61,544 nt of DNA from Deltaproteobacteria bacterium Ga0077550 (GTDB taxonomy: Bacteria > Myxococcota_A > Polyangia > Nannocystales > Nannocystaceae). The position numbers were made by a program, and so were the translations under genes. Below the pieces are notes generated by a model that worked only from the letters and a program-made list of their open reading frames with translations, had not been told where the DNA came from and did no database searches. Positions 52,219 through 60,950 of this stretch are shown here, piece after piece; the stretch's first letter is position 1, and each line of letters begins with the position of its first letter. Where the stretch lies: contig LNFB01000289.1 in assembly GCA_001464385.1 (NCBI GenBank), positions 1 to 61,544 of the forward strand, given 5' to 3'.

Positions 52219-52338
52219 ATGGCGCGCACCGTGAAGATCCCCACCGCGGCGACATGCGACAGAGTCTCGGCACGCGCGTCGGCGGCGGTCGCCGGAGAAC
52301 GATCATTCACACGGCCCACGCCGGGCGCGCTGCGTTAG
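52219..52338 (+). pseudogene. Remnant of the oxygenase gene's 3' end
   Basis: An open stretch ending F-T-R-P-TPGALR-stop; the final acg ccg ggc gcg ctg cgt tag matches the true oxygenase end (acg ccg ggc gcg ctg cgc tag) except for one base. The upstream part does not resemble the oxygenase beyond a few residues. Confidence 0.5.
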
Positions 52339-53000
52339 CGGACTCGCCCCATCCACAGCACGTGCCGATTCGACGTGCCGCGCTGCCGCGCCCGCACGCA
52401 CTCGGCCCGCAGACCCACCGCCCGCATGGCGTCGATGAACGCCGGGGTCTCGCTCGCCGCCCAGATCGCGATCGTGCCGCCGGGCCGCAGCGCGCGGATG
52501 ATCCGCTTCAGGCCGGCCTCGGAGTAGAGTCCCGGGTTGCCCCAGCCCGCCGTGGTGTCCGGACCATTGTCGACGTCGAGCATGATCGCGTCGTAGTGCC
52601 CCCGCGCCGCGCGGATGACCTCGACCACGTCGCGCTCGATCACGTGGGCGCGCACGTCGTCGAGCGGGTGACCGGCGAGGTGCGCGAGCGGCCCGCGGTT
52701 CCACTTCACCGTGGCCGCGACGAGCTCCGACACCTCGACCGTGGCGGTCGGTCCGAGCGCGTCCAGCGTCGCGCGCAGCGTATAGCCGAGGCCGAGGCCG
52801 CCGATGAGCACGCGCGCGTCGGGCTTGGTCGCGAGCCCCTCGCACGCGAGCGACGCCAGCAGATCCTCGGAGCCGTGGTCGTGGCTGCCCATGAGCTCCG
52901 CGCCGTCGTGGCGGATCACGAAGTAGGCGCCGCGCTGGTGCAGCGTGAGCTCGCCGTAGCCGGGGACGAGCGCGCGGTCGAGGAGTTGCCAGGGGGTCAC
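52335..53000 (-). CDS. Spermidine-synthase-like (aminopropyl/methyl-transferase fold) protein
   Basis: 221 residues from GTG 53000. SAM-type nucleotide motif VLIGGLGLGYTLRATLDALG (about 63-82), acidic strand VEVSELVAATVKWN, then IMLDVDNGPDTTAG and the catalytic-loop region ASETPAFIDAMR. Spermidine synthases are usually about 290 residues with an N-terminal beta-domain, so this short form probably has another substrate. It runs convergent to, and overlaps by four bases, the oxygenase remnant. Confidence 0.8.
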   Translation of the reverse strand: MTPWQLLDRALVPGYGELTLHQRGAYFVIRHDGAELMGSHDHGSEDLLASLACEGLATKPDARVLIGGLGLGYTLRATLDALGPTATVEVSELVAATVKWNRGPLAHLAGHPLDDVRAHVIERDVVEVIRAARGHYDAIMLDVDNGPDTTAGWGNPGLYSEAGLKRIIRALRPGGTIAIWAASETPAFIDAMRAVGLRAECVRARQRGTSNRHVLWMGRVR

Positions 53001-53121
53001 GGCGGCCGGAGGCTATCACGCGGGCCGGGCGCCCTGCGTCGCGGGCACGCGCGCGCGCCGAGGTGCCGACGCGCGGGCTTGGCCTACACTCCGGGGCGCT
53101 GCCCCTGGGGCGGCCCCGACG

Positions 53122-54513
53122 ATGCGCGCGCCCGCCACCTCGCCGCCCGACGTCCCCATCGGGACCGAGCTGCTGCGGCTCGCCCTGCCCGCGATCCTCA
53201 CCGGACTCCTGGGCACGGCGGTGTTCCTCGCCGATCGCCTGATGCTCGCGCGCTACGACGAGGCCGCGCTCGCGAGCATGCAGGTGCAGGGCCCGCTGCT
53301 GTGGTCCATCACCTCGGTGTTCATGGCGAGCTGCGTCGGCACGGTCGCGCTGGTGGCCCGCAGCGTCGGGGCCGGGGACGCCATCCGGGCGCAGGCCGTC
53401 GCCCGCGCGGCGCTTCGGCTCGCCGCGACGCTCGGCCTCGGGGTCGCCGTCGTCGGCGTCGCGCTGCTCGATCCGATCGTCGCGCTGTTCGGGCCCGACG
53501 ACGCGGGCCTGCGCGCCCTGTCGAGCGACTACCTCGTGATCACGTTCGCCGCGCTGCCGGCGACCTTCGTCGCCGCCGCGGCGTCGATGATCCTCGGCGG
53601 CAAGGGCGACACCCGCACGCCGCTCGCCGCGGGGTTGCTGGCGAACCTGAGCAACATCGCGATCAACGCGGTGCTCATCTACGGCCACGACCTCGGTCCG
53701 ATCGAGATCCCGCCGCTCGGGGTGCGCGGCGCGGCGATCGGCACGGCGGTGGCGTTCGTGCTCGAGGCGGCGTTCCTGCTGCGCGTGCTCGGCCACCGCG
53801 AGCACGCGCTGTGCACCGCGGGCTGGTGGCGCCCGCGCGTCGCGGCGGTCGACCGCGCGGCGCGGCGCGACATCGTCGGCCTGTCGGTTCCCGCGGTCGC
53901 CGAGCGCGTGCTCGTGCACGCCGGCTTCCTCGCGTACGCCAAGGCGATCGCCACGCTGGGGGCCACGGCGATGGCCGCGAATCAGGCGCTCGTGACGGTC
54001 GAGTCGATCTGCTTCATGTGCGCCGACGGCTTCGGTGTGGCCGCGGCGACGGTCATGGGCCAGTCGCTCGGTCGCGGCGAGCCGGCCCGCGCCCAGGCCG
54101 GCGGCCGCATCGCTTGCGGGCTCGCGATGGCGACGATCACCGGATGCGGCCTCGTGGTGTGGGCGACCGGCGCATGGACGCTGCCCGTGTTCGTACCGCC
54201 GGGCACCGACGGCTCCGCCCTGGTCTCGACCGCGACCGAGGTCTTGCCCCTGCTGGCGCTGGCGCAGCCCGGGATGTCCGCATCGATCGTGCTGGCGATG
54301 GGCCTGCGGGGCGCCGGCGACACGCGCTCCCCACTGTGGGCGGCGATCGTCGGCGGCCTGGTGCTGCGCGTCGCGTTGGCGTGGGGCCTGGTCCTCGGCT
54401 TCGATCTCGGCCTCGTCGGCATCTGGTGGGCGAGCACGATCGACTGGAGCGTCCGCGCGTTGTGGTTGTGGACCGTGTTCCGCCGCGGTCGCTGGACGAC
54501 GCTGCGCGTCTAG
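53122..54513 (+). CDS. MATE family exporter
   Basis: 463 residues, 12 predicted membrane helices in two homologous halves: ALPAILTGLLGTAVFLADRLML and LSVPAVAERVLVHAGFLAYAKA. Internal repeats of G-A-S/A-rich helices, ILGGKGDTRTPLAAGLLAN in the first half matched by GLRGAGDTRSPLWAAIVGG in the second, typical of MATE (MOP) multidrug/metabolite exporters with H+ or Na+ coupling. Substrate unknown. ATG 53122; it is divergent from the spermidine-synthase-like gene. Confidence 0.92.
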   Translation: MRAPATSPPDVPIGTELLRLALPAILTGLLGTAVFLADRLMLARYDEAALASMQVQGPLLWSITSVFMASCVGTVALVARSVGAGDAIRAQAVARAALRLAATLGLGVAVVGVALLDPIVALFGPDDAGLRALSSDYLVITFAALPATFVAAAASMILGGKGDTRTPLAAGLLANLSNIAINAVLIYGHDLGPIEIPPLGVRGAAIGTAVAFVLEAAFLLRVLGHREHALCTAGWWRPRVAAVDRAARRDIVGLSVPAVAERVLVHAGFLAYAKAIATLGATAMAANQALVTVESICFMCADGFGVAAATVMGQSLGRGEPARAQAGGRIACGLAMATITGCGLVVWATGAWTLPVFVPPGTDGSALVSTATEVLPLLALAQPGMSASIVLAMGLRGAGDTRSPLWAAIVGGLVLRVALAWGLVLGFDLGLVGIWWASTIDWSVRALWLWTVFRRGRWTTLRV

Positions 54514-54640
54514 AGTCGGCGCATCGGAAGACCTCGGCGATCGTCCACCGCTCGCGGCCGGACGGCCACGCATCGCGTCGACGGCAACTCGGCCAGTTCA
54601 CGAGCGCGCCGCGAGCGTTCGCGACATCGATCGCGATCGG

Positions 54641-54666
54641 CGGTCGTTCGATCGTTCGATCGACCG
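54641..54666. repeat. Inverted repeat with doubled ttcgatcg
   Basis: cggtcg and cgaccg flank ttcgatcgttcgat, an 8-bp direct repeat of ttcgatcg. Lies about 80 bases before the TTG-started PilZ-receiver gene and may be a promoter operator. Confidence 0.4.
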
Positions 54667-54747
54667 CGGTGGGTCCCGCTCGCACGTTGATCGCGGCAGA
54701 GAAACCCGTACCCTAGGACACTGCAGCGCCTCGTCGCTGCTCGCAAC

Positions 54748-55875
54748 TTGGACGCAAATCTCCACACGTACGTCGTTCGGTTCGACTCTCGCGACGACTT
54801 CCTGGTCGAGTACGCCGATCGCATCCGGCACGGGTTCATGCTCCTGCCGATCGACGCACGGCTCGACGTCGGCACCTCCGTGCGGCTGCGGCTGCACCTC
54901 CCCGACGAGCAGCTCCTCGTGCTCGCCGGCGTCGCGATCGATCGCCCGAGCGACGCGCCCGCGCTCGCCGGACAGTGGATCCAGCTCAGCCCGCTGCTGC
55001 CCGGCACCGACGCGCGACTGATCGCGTCGGTCGCCGGCATGCTCAGCGACGACTCGCTCGTCGGCGGCAGCGGCGGCGCGCGGCCCAGCCCCACCGCCGA
55101 CGGCGAGCCGCTCTCGGTGCTGTTGGTCGACGACTCGGCCTCGCATCGCCTCGAGCTCGGCGAGGCCCTGCGCGCACGCCGGCAGCGGGTGGAGGTCGCA
55201 GAGAACGGGCTGGTCGCCCTGTCGAGCGCGCTCAAGTGCGTGCCCGACGTCATCCTCACCGACGTCGAGATGGCACAGATGGACGGCTGGGGCCTGCTGC
55301 GCGCGGTCCGTCAGCGCCCGAGCCTGGGCTGCGTCGCGGTCGTCTTCCTCACGCGACTCTCGGACGAGGGCACGCGGCTACGCGGCTACCGACTCGGCGT
55401 CGACGACTACCTGCCCAAGCAGCTGCCGACGGGCGAGATCCTCGCGCGCATGCAGGGCGCGGTGATCCGCCGCAAGCAGCTGCCCGTCAGCCAGGCCCCC
55501 CACACCCTGCGCGGCGCCCTCGAGCACGTGCGGCTCGCGAGCCTACTGACCTTCCTCGAGACCGAGCTGCGCAGCGGCTCGCTCCACCTGCGCCGCTCGG
55601 GCGAGACGTACACCGCCACGATCCACCGCGGCACGCTCCACGCCCTCAGCGACCACGTCGACGCGATCACGACGCGCGAGCGCATGTTCGACCTGCTCGG
55701 CTGGACCCACGGCGAGTTCGAGTTCGTCGCCCACGGCACCGACGACCACGCCCCGCCTCCGGGCCCGATCGGCGCGGGCCTGTCGACGCTGGTGCGCGAG
55801 CACATCCGCCGTCAGGCCGAGCGCGACGTGACCGACGTCGGCGTGGTGACGATCGAGATCAAGGCGCCGCGCTGA
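54748..55875 (+). CDS. PilZ-receiver-PATAN (DUF4388) signalling protein
   Basis: 375 residues. N-terminal PilZ-like domain (1-95; RLRLHLPDEQLLVLAGVAID), which in this subtype lacks the RxxxR cyclic-di-GMP motif. A receiver domain follows (about 125-245): acid pair VDDS, phospho-acceptor Asp in ILTDVEM, Lys in LPKQLP. A PATAN-type domain is C-terminal (about 255-360, LEHVRLASLLTFLETELRSGSL). The only start that fits is TTG 54748; no ATG or GTG lies between it and the upstream stop. Probably a two-component output that controls polysaccharide or motility; kinase not coded here. Confidence 0.8.
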   Translation: MDANLHTYVVRFDSRDDFLVEYADRIRHGFMLLPIDARLDVGTSVRLRLHLPDEQLLVLAGVAIDRPSDAPALAGQWIQLSPLLPGTDARLIASVAGMLSDDSLVGGSGGARPSPTADGEPLSVLLVDDSASHRLELGEALRARRQRVEVAENGLVALSSALKCVPDVILTDVEMAQMDGWGLLRAVRQRPSLGCVAVVFLTRLSDEGTRLRGYRLGVDDYLPKQLPTGEILARMQGAVIRRKQLPVSQAPHTLRGALEHVRLASLLTFLETELRSGSLHLRRSGETYTATIHRGTLHALSDHVDAITTRERMFDLLGWTHGEFEFVAHGTDDHAPPPGPIGAGLSTLVREHIRRQAERDVTDVGVVTIEIKAPR

Positions 55876-55878
55876 CGA

Positions 55879-57363
55879 TCACTCGCGGGCGCCCGCGGCC
55901 TCGGGCTCGTCGTCGTCGGCGGCGAACTCGGCCCGGCGCGCGAACAACAGCGACATGATCCGAAACCCCCGCGCGCCCTCGACGGTCGCCCGGTAGTCCT
56001 CGATGTCGACCTGATCGCCGACCTTGGGCTGGCGACCGAGCAGCTTGAGCACGAGCCCGCCGATGGTGTCGATGTCCTGGTGTTCGTCGAGCGCCGTGAG
56101 CCCGAGCGCCTCGCCGGCGGGGCTGAGCAGCATGGAGCCGGCCACGCGCAGCGAGCCGTCCGACAGCGGCTCGAGCTCGGGCTTCGCCGGCGCGTCGTCG
56201 GTCTCGTCGTAGATCTCGCCCACGATCTGTTCGACGAGGTCCTCGGCGGTGAGGAGCCCGGTGAAGCTGTCGTGCTCGTCGAACACCGCGATCATCGGCG
56301 AACCGCGGAACAGGTTCAGGCGGCCCAGGGACGCGGTCTCGGGCCGGCGCTCGATCGGCCGCAGCAACGACTGCAGGTCGTCGCCGCCGCGCAGCTGCGC
56401 CTGCAGGAGATCGGCGCGCCGGGCGTAGCCGACGACGTTGTGCGGATCGCCGTCGACCACCGGCAGACGGCTGAAGCCGTGCTCGTCGGCGATGGCCATG
56501 TTCTCCTGCCACGTCCTGCGCAGGTCGAGGTAGATGACCTCGCGCGCCGGGGTCATCGCCTCGCGCACGGTGCGGTCGGTGAACGCCAGGACGTTCCGCA
56601 TCAGCCGCAGCTGCTGGGGCTTGAGCTCGCCTGCCGAGTACGCGTAGACGAGCGCCTGCCCGATGTCGACGTTCTCCTCGTGGTGCGCGGCCGAGTCGGG
56701 GTGCTGCCCGGTGATCCCCTGCACGAGGATGTTCGCCACCGTGTTGCAGGTCTTGATGAACGGCACGGCGAGCCAGCGGAACAGCCGCATGAACGGCGCG
56801 GTGACGTACAGGACCTTCACCGGCACGACCAGCGCGATGCCCTTGGGGACGAGCTCGCCGAACGTCACGTGGAAGATGGCGCCGAAGCCCATCGCGAGCG
56901 GGGCCGACAGCGCGGCGACCTGCTCGTAGTCGACCAGCGCACCGTGGATCGCGGGCTCGAGGGCGAGGGTGAGGCCGAGGCTGGTGAGCGTGATGCCGAA
57001 CTGGCTGGCGGCCAGCATCGCGTTCATCTCGCGCTTCATCTCGAGCAGCACGCGCGAGCCGGGCACGCCCGCGTCGACGTCGCGCTCGAGCTTGTGCATC
57101 GGCACCTTGACCAGGGCGAACTCGAAGGCGACGTAGACGGCACAGCCGAGGATCAGGGACGCCGAGAGCGTCCACGGGCTCAGGCTCGCCAGCGGCGCGA
57201 GCACGGCGAGCAACAACAGGGTCGCGACGATCCCGCGCTTGCCGGAACCGCCGCGCGCGCGTCGGCCGGAGCCCTGTCGCATCCCGCTTCGCGAGGCACC
57301 GGGATCGGATCCGGAGCTGGCGTCGATTCCCGGCGACGCGTCCGTCTCACGGCCTGCGGCCAT
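55879..57363 (-). CDS. CNNM/CorC (UPF0053) transporter-like protein with CBS pair
   Basis: 494 residues. A disordered N-terminus (1-42) precedes a DUF21/CNNM membrane domain with helices at about 45-75, 115-140 and 150-185. Two CBS domains follow (AMTPAREVIYLDL, MIAVFDEHDSFTGLLTAEDLV) and a CorC_HlyC transporter-associated domain (about 400-475; SLRVAGSMLLSPAGEALGL, ... IDTIGGLVLKLLGRQPKVG). Mg2+/Co2+ efflux or regulation is the family role. The ATG at 57363 was chosen as the most natural start. Confidence 0.9.
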   Translation of the reverse strand: MAAGRETDASPGIDASSGSDPGASRSGMRQGSGRRARGGSGKRGIVATLLLLAVLAPLASLSPWTLSASLILGCAVYVAFEFALVKVPMHKLERDVDAGVPGSRVLLEMKREMNAMLAASQFGITLTSLGLTLALEPAIHGALVDYEQVAALSAPLAMGFGAIFHVTFGELVPKGIALVVPVKVLYVTAPFMRLFRWLAVPFIKTCNTVANILVQGITGQHPDSAAHHEENVDIGQALVYAYSAGELKPQQLRLMRNVLAFTDRTVREAMTPAREVIYLDLRRTWQENMAIADEHGFSRLPVVDGDPHNVVGYARRADLLQAQLRGGDDLQSLLRPIERRPETASLGRLNLFRGSPMIAVFDEHDSFTGLLTAEDLVEQIVGEIYDETDDAPAKPELEPLSDGSLRVAGSMLLSPAGEALGLTALDEHQDIDTIGGLVLKLLGRQPKVGDQVDIEDYRATVEGARGFRIMSLLFARRAEFAADDDEPEAAGARE

Positions 57364-57432
57364 CGGCTGCAATGGGATAACAGGCCCGCGCCCGCGCAGC
57401 AACGCCCCGGCCCGAAGGCCCCTGGTGCCGCC

Positions 57433-59193
57433 TCACATCTTCTTACAGGCCCCGCCGGCCTTGGCGAGCCCGGCGGCGCGCAGCTCGGCGCCGGTCGGCC
57501 CGTCGCCGAGCTTGGCCCGCGCCGCCTCGCCGTGCCCCTTGCCCAGGATGTCGCGCAGATAGGGCACGTAGTCGAACGTGTCCGAGTGCTCGGCCGTGTG
57601 GCACTCGCCCGCGCACAGCTCGGCGGTCGTCGTGAGCGATATCAGCTTGGTGTTCGTGCCCCCGTCCGCGACGTGGAGGCTGCCCGGTCCGTGGCACACC
57701 TCGCACTGCACGTCGCGCAGGCCCAGGTTCTCGACCAGCTCGCTCCCACCGGGCTTGCGATACCCGGTGACGTGGCAGCTCACGCACGACAGGTCGAACT
57801 CCTTGTTGTCGTCGACCAGGGTCTTCCACGCGCCGGCGTGCACCGTCGTGCGCCACTGCTCCACCGCCTCTTCGTGGCAGTCGGCGCACGCCTCGATGCC
57901 GACATAGCCGGCCTTGCCCTTGGCCGGCGGCGGCGGCTTCTTGCCGGCGAAGCGCACGCGGTTCGCGTCGGCCACCGCCTGGTCGTAGCGCTTCAGCTGG
58001 TCCCGAGCGCCGTCGTCGGCGGGCAGCTTGCACGTGACCTTCACCTGCTCGAACGTCGCGACCGCAGGGCCCTCCGCCTTGCCCTCGCGCGCCGCGAGCA
58101 CGCGCAGCCGCTCGTCCTCGAGCCGGGCGAGGAACGCCGGATCTGCGCTCGGATCGGCCTTGAACTTGGTCAGCCGCGCGTCGATGCGCTCGAGCTCGCG
58201 GTCGAGCTCGGCGCGCGTGGGCGCGACGGTCCACGTCGGTGCGTCGGCGACCAGCGTGACGTCGCCCGCCACCGACAGGCGCAGGCGCGACACGGTCTGC
58301 AGCTGCTCACCGGGCTCGAGGATCCACGTGTCGCCGCGCTTCGCCGCCGGCGTGCCGACGCGCTGGCGCTCGGTGCCGTCGACGACGCCGACGACGATCG
58401 CCCCGATGCCGGGCACCTCGGTGGCCAGCGACTCCGCGAACGCGCGCGGGCCGTGGGCGACCACGACGTGGAAGCGCGAGCCCTCGCCGGTCATCGCCGT
58501 GAGCTCGGCGCGCAGCGCCTCGGCGGCGGGCGTCACCTTGCCCAGCGGCGCGACGCCGGCGAGCGTCGGATCGATCACCGCCGTGACCCCGACCTTCCAC
58601 GTCACGCCGCCCGAGGTGAGCTCGACGACGCGGTGCTTCGCCGCGGTCACGCCCGCGGCCGGCTCGAGGTTCGCGGCGATCCGCGGCAGCGCGTGCTGCC
58701 CCAGCGCAGCGACGCCCACGGGCGCGACGGCATCCATCGGGCCCACGCCCGAGACGAGCTCGGCGCCGAGCGACGCGAAGCGCCCCGCGAGCAGCGTCGC
58801 CCGCGACTCCGCCTGCTCCCAGCCCGCGGCGTCCGGTGGCGCATAGGGGCCGGCTGGATCGGGGTAGAGGAACGAGCCCGGCTCGATCACGAGGCGTGCG
58901 CCCGGCTTGGTGTTGGCCTGCAGCCAGCCGAACGCGTACTGCAATCCGCCCAGCGGCTCGGTGGTGCAGCCGCACGGCGCGATGGTCCCGAGCACGCGAC
59001 CGAAGGCGACGATGTCGAACTCGGCGCGCGCGACCGCGGCGGGCGGCTCACCGGTGGGATCCTTGGCCTTCGCGTCGGGCGGCTGGCCGACCGTGTGACC
59101 GCCGCAGTTGGGCGCGGCGAGCACACCGACGAACAGTGACGCGAATGCGGACGCGACGAGCGACGAGCCACGGACACGGGATGCGGCAGGCAT
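57433..59193 (-). CDS. Exported multihaem cytochrome c with phosphoesterase-like N-terminal domain
   Basis: 586 residues. Signal peptide (MPAASRVRGSSLVASAFASL...). Residues about 45-330 resemble the N-terminal part of UshA-type metallophosphoesterases (FDIVAFGRVLGTIAPCGCT, LVIEPGSFLYPDP, VVVAHGPRAFAE), with the metal ligands partly altered. A helical segment (330-430) leads to a cytochrome domain with CADCH, CVSCH and CEVCH (about 436, 468, 500) and a non-standard CAGECH (CX3CH, about 525). A periplasmic electron carrier is likely; it follows the cytochrome b/c gene by 77 bases. Confidence 0.8.
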   Translation of the reverse strand: MPAASRVRGSSLVASAFASLFVGVLAAPNCGGHTVGQPPDAKAKDPTGEPPAAVARAEFDIVAFGRVLGTIAPCGCTTEPLGGLQYAFGWLQANTKPGARLVIEPGSFLYPDPAGPYAPPDAAGWEQAESRATLLAGRFASLGAELVSGVGPMDAVAPVGVAALGQHALPRIAANLEPAAGVTAAKHRVVELTSGGVTWKVGVTAVIDPTLAGVAPLGKVTPAAEALRAELTAMTGEGSRFHVVVAHGPRAFAESLATEVPGIGAIVVGVVDGTERQRVGTPAAKRGDTWILEPGEQLQTVSRLRLSVAGDVTLVADAPTWTVAPTRAELDRELERIDARLTKFKADPSADPAFLARLEDERLRVLAAREGKAEGPAVATFEQVKVTCKLPADDGARDQLKRYDQAVADANRVRFAGKKPPPPAKGKAGYVGIEACADCHEEAVEQWRTTVHAGAWKTLVDDNKEFDLSCVSCHVTGYRKPGGSELVENLGLRDVQCEVCHGPGSLHVADGGTNTKLISLTTTAELCAGECHTAEHSDTFDYVPYLRDILGKGHGEAARAKLGDGPTGAELRAAGLAKAGGACKKM

Positions 59194-59225
59194 GCGTGGA
59201 AATCGGCCCCGAACATGGCCCGATT

Positions 59226-59252
59226 CGGCCGGCCAGGCAACCCGGCCGGCCG
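59226..59252 (-). terminator. 9-bp hairpin between cytochrome genes
   Basis: cggccggcc / ggccggccg with a 9-base loop, between the cytochrome b/c stop (59271) and the multihaem ATG (59193). No T-run; could reduce read-through or mark processing. Confidence 0.45.
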
Positions 59253-59270
59253 CATGCGATCCGTGCGGCC

Positions 59271-60950
59271 CTACGGCGCGGCGCGCCGCGCGACGATGAA
59301 CGCGGCCAACGCCGTGATCTCCTCGTCCGACAGCTTGCCGGTGAACTTGGGCATCTGCGCCTTCTTGCCGTAGAGATCGATCGCGCTCGAGTCGCGGATG
59401 ACCCGCTCGACCCACGCCTGGTTGCCGTGGGCGAACAGGTTCGGCCCCTCGTTGTCCTTGCCCGCCTCGACCTCGTGGCAGTTGCTGCAGTCGAGCTCGT
59501 CGGCCCAGAGCGTCTTGCCCTGGGCGGCGAGCGCGGCGTCGGGCGCCATCGCGTCGTCGTTCATCAGGCTGACCACGTACTCGACCGTCGCGGCGAGCTG
59601 CTCGTCGGTGAGCTTGTCGGCCGGGTACGGCTCCATCGTGTCGTGCTTGGTCTTGCCGAAGAACTTCGCCTCGGTGGGATCGCGGATCACCGCGGCCAAC
59701 CACGCTCGGCTCGAGTAGTCGGTGAGGTCGGGCGCCTCACCGCCGCCGAAGCCGTCGAGGGCGTGGCAGTTGCGGCAGTGCTCGACGTAGAGCTTCTTCA
59801 CCTTGTACTCGGGGTCGTTCCAGAACACCGCGCCGCCGCCCCGGGGATCGATGCCTTCGACGGCGAACTTGCGGGCGCGCTCGGCGTTGACCTCGGCCTC
59901 CTCGAGCGCCTTCTGGTAGCTCTCGTCGGCCTTGTCGTCGGCCATCGCCATGCCCGTCAAGGCGATCGATCCGGCGAGCATGAGCGAGAGTCCGCCGAGC
60001 ACGGCGACCCGACCGATGCGGCCCGCGATCGCCTCGAGCACCGGCGCCGCGGCGAGGAACGCCAGCGCCGCCCCCGGGATGACCATCGTGGCGATGGGCT
60101 CGAGCGGCCCCTCGAAGTAGTGGCGCAGCTTGTAGAGGAAGAGGAAGTACCACTCGGGCCGGGCCTGGAATCCGCTGGTCGGATCCGCGGGCGCGAAGAG
60201 CTCGGTGCCGTGCGTCGACATCGTCATCCACGCGACGACGGCGCTGGTCACCGTCATCGCGAGCACGTCGACCATGAGCTGGCCGGGCGCGTATGTGTCG
60301 GGCTTGGCGTCCGGCGCGGAGGTCGGGCCATGCCGTCGACGCTGCCGCGCGATGAAGAGGAAGAGACCGACGAGCGCGAGCGGCAGCACGAACACGTGCA
60401 GCATGAAGAGGCGCAGCACGGTGAGGTTGCCGGCCGCGCTGCCGCCCTGGATCAGGCGACGGATCGCGCCGCCGCCGGGCGTCTGCTCGGCGATGCCGAG
60501 CTCGACCTGGATCGCCCAGAAGCCCTTCTCGTCCCACGGCAGCGGGTTGCCGGTGAGGCCCTCGGCGAGGGCGAGGCCGAGGATCGCCAGGGCCGCGAGC
60601 CACATCAGCTCGCGCGGCCGCCGATAGCCGCCCGCGAACGCCATCGCGGCGACGTGCAGCACCGCGAGGACGACGAAGGCCGAGGCACCGTTGTCGTGCA
60701 GCCCGCGGATGAACCACCCGAGCTCGACCTGGTCGGTCAAGTACGCGGTGCTCGCCCAGGCGTCGGAGGCCGAGGGGCTGTAGTACGCCGACAGCACGAT
60801 GCCGAGGACCGCCTGCTGGACGAACAGGTAGACCAGCGCGGCGAAGACCGCGTGGCGGAGGGCCGGCCCGCCGGGCCACGGGCGCTGCGTGAACGCGCGC
60901 CACGAGCTGCCGAGGCCGATGCGCTCGTCGAAGAAGCCGCGCACGCTCAT
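59271..60950 (-). CDS. Cytochrome b fused to dihaem cytochrome c (quinol-oxidising complex)
   Basis: 559 residues. N-terminal cytochrome b/b6 domain: helix B has His85 and His99 with H-x13-H spacing; helix D has His185, but the expected partner at 199 or 200 is Phe/Ile. A subunit-IV-like domain follows with PEWYFLFLYKLR (about 264-276), the Qo PEWY motif. Residues from about 345 are two class I haem modules, CRNCH (392-396) and CSNCH (488-492), likely periplasmic. The start overlaps the Rieske stop by four bases. It should pass quinol electrons to the c haems and on to soluble carriers. Confidence 0.9.
   Translation of the reverse strand: MSVRGFFDERIGLGSSWRAFTQRPWPGGPALRHAVFAALVYLFVQQAVLGIVLSAYYSPSASDAWASTAYLTDQVELGWFIRGLHDNGASAFVVLAVLHVAAMAFAGGYRRPRELMWLAALAILGLALAEGLTGNPLPWDEKGFWAIQVELGIAEQTPGGGAIRRLIQGGSAAGNLTVLRLFMLHVFVLPLALVGLFLFIARQRRRHGPTSAPDAKPDTYAPGQLMVDVLAMTVTSAVVAWMTMSTHGTELFAPADPTSGFQARPEWYFLFLYKLRHYFEGPLEPIATMVIPGAALAFLAAAPVLEAIAGRIGRVAVLGGLSLMLAGSIALTGMAMADDKADESYQKALEEAEVNAERARKFAVEGIDPRGGGAVFWNDPEYKVKKLYVEHCRNCHALDGFGGGEAPDLTDYSSRAWLAAVIRDPTEAKFFGKTKHDTMEPYPADKLTDEQLAATVEYVVSLMNDDAMAPDAALAAQGKTLWADELDCSNCHEVEAGKDNEGPNLFAHGNQAWVERVIRDSSAIDLYGKKAQMPKFTGKLSDEEITALAAFIVARRAAP

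Noticed and set aside
52335..53000. True spermidine synthase
   Set aside because: Too short and lacking the N-terminal beta-strand domain; only the nucleotide-binding fold is supported.
56080..59139. A 1019-codon open frame antisense to the CNNM protein and multihaem cytochrome
   Set aside because: No domain; the haem motifs and CBS domains are on the other strand.
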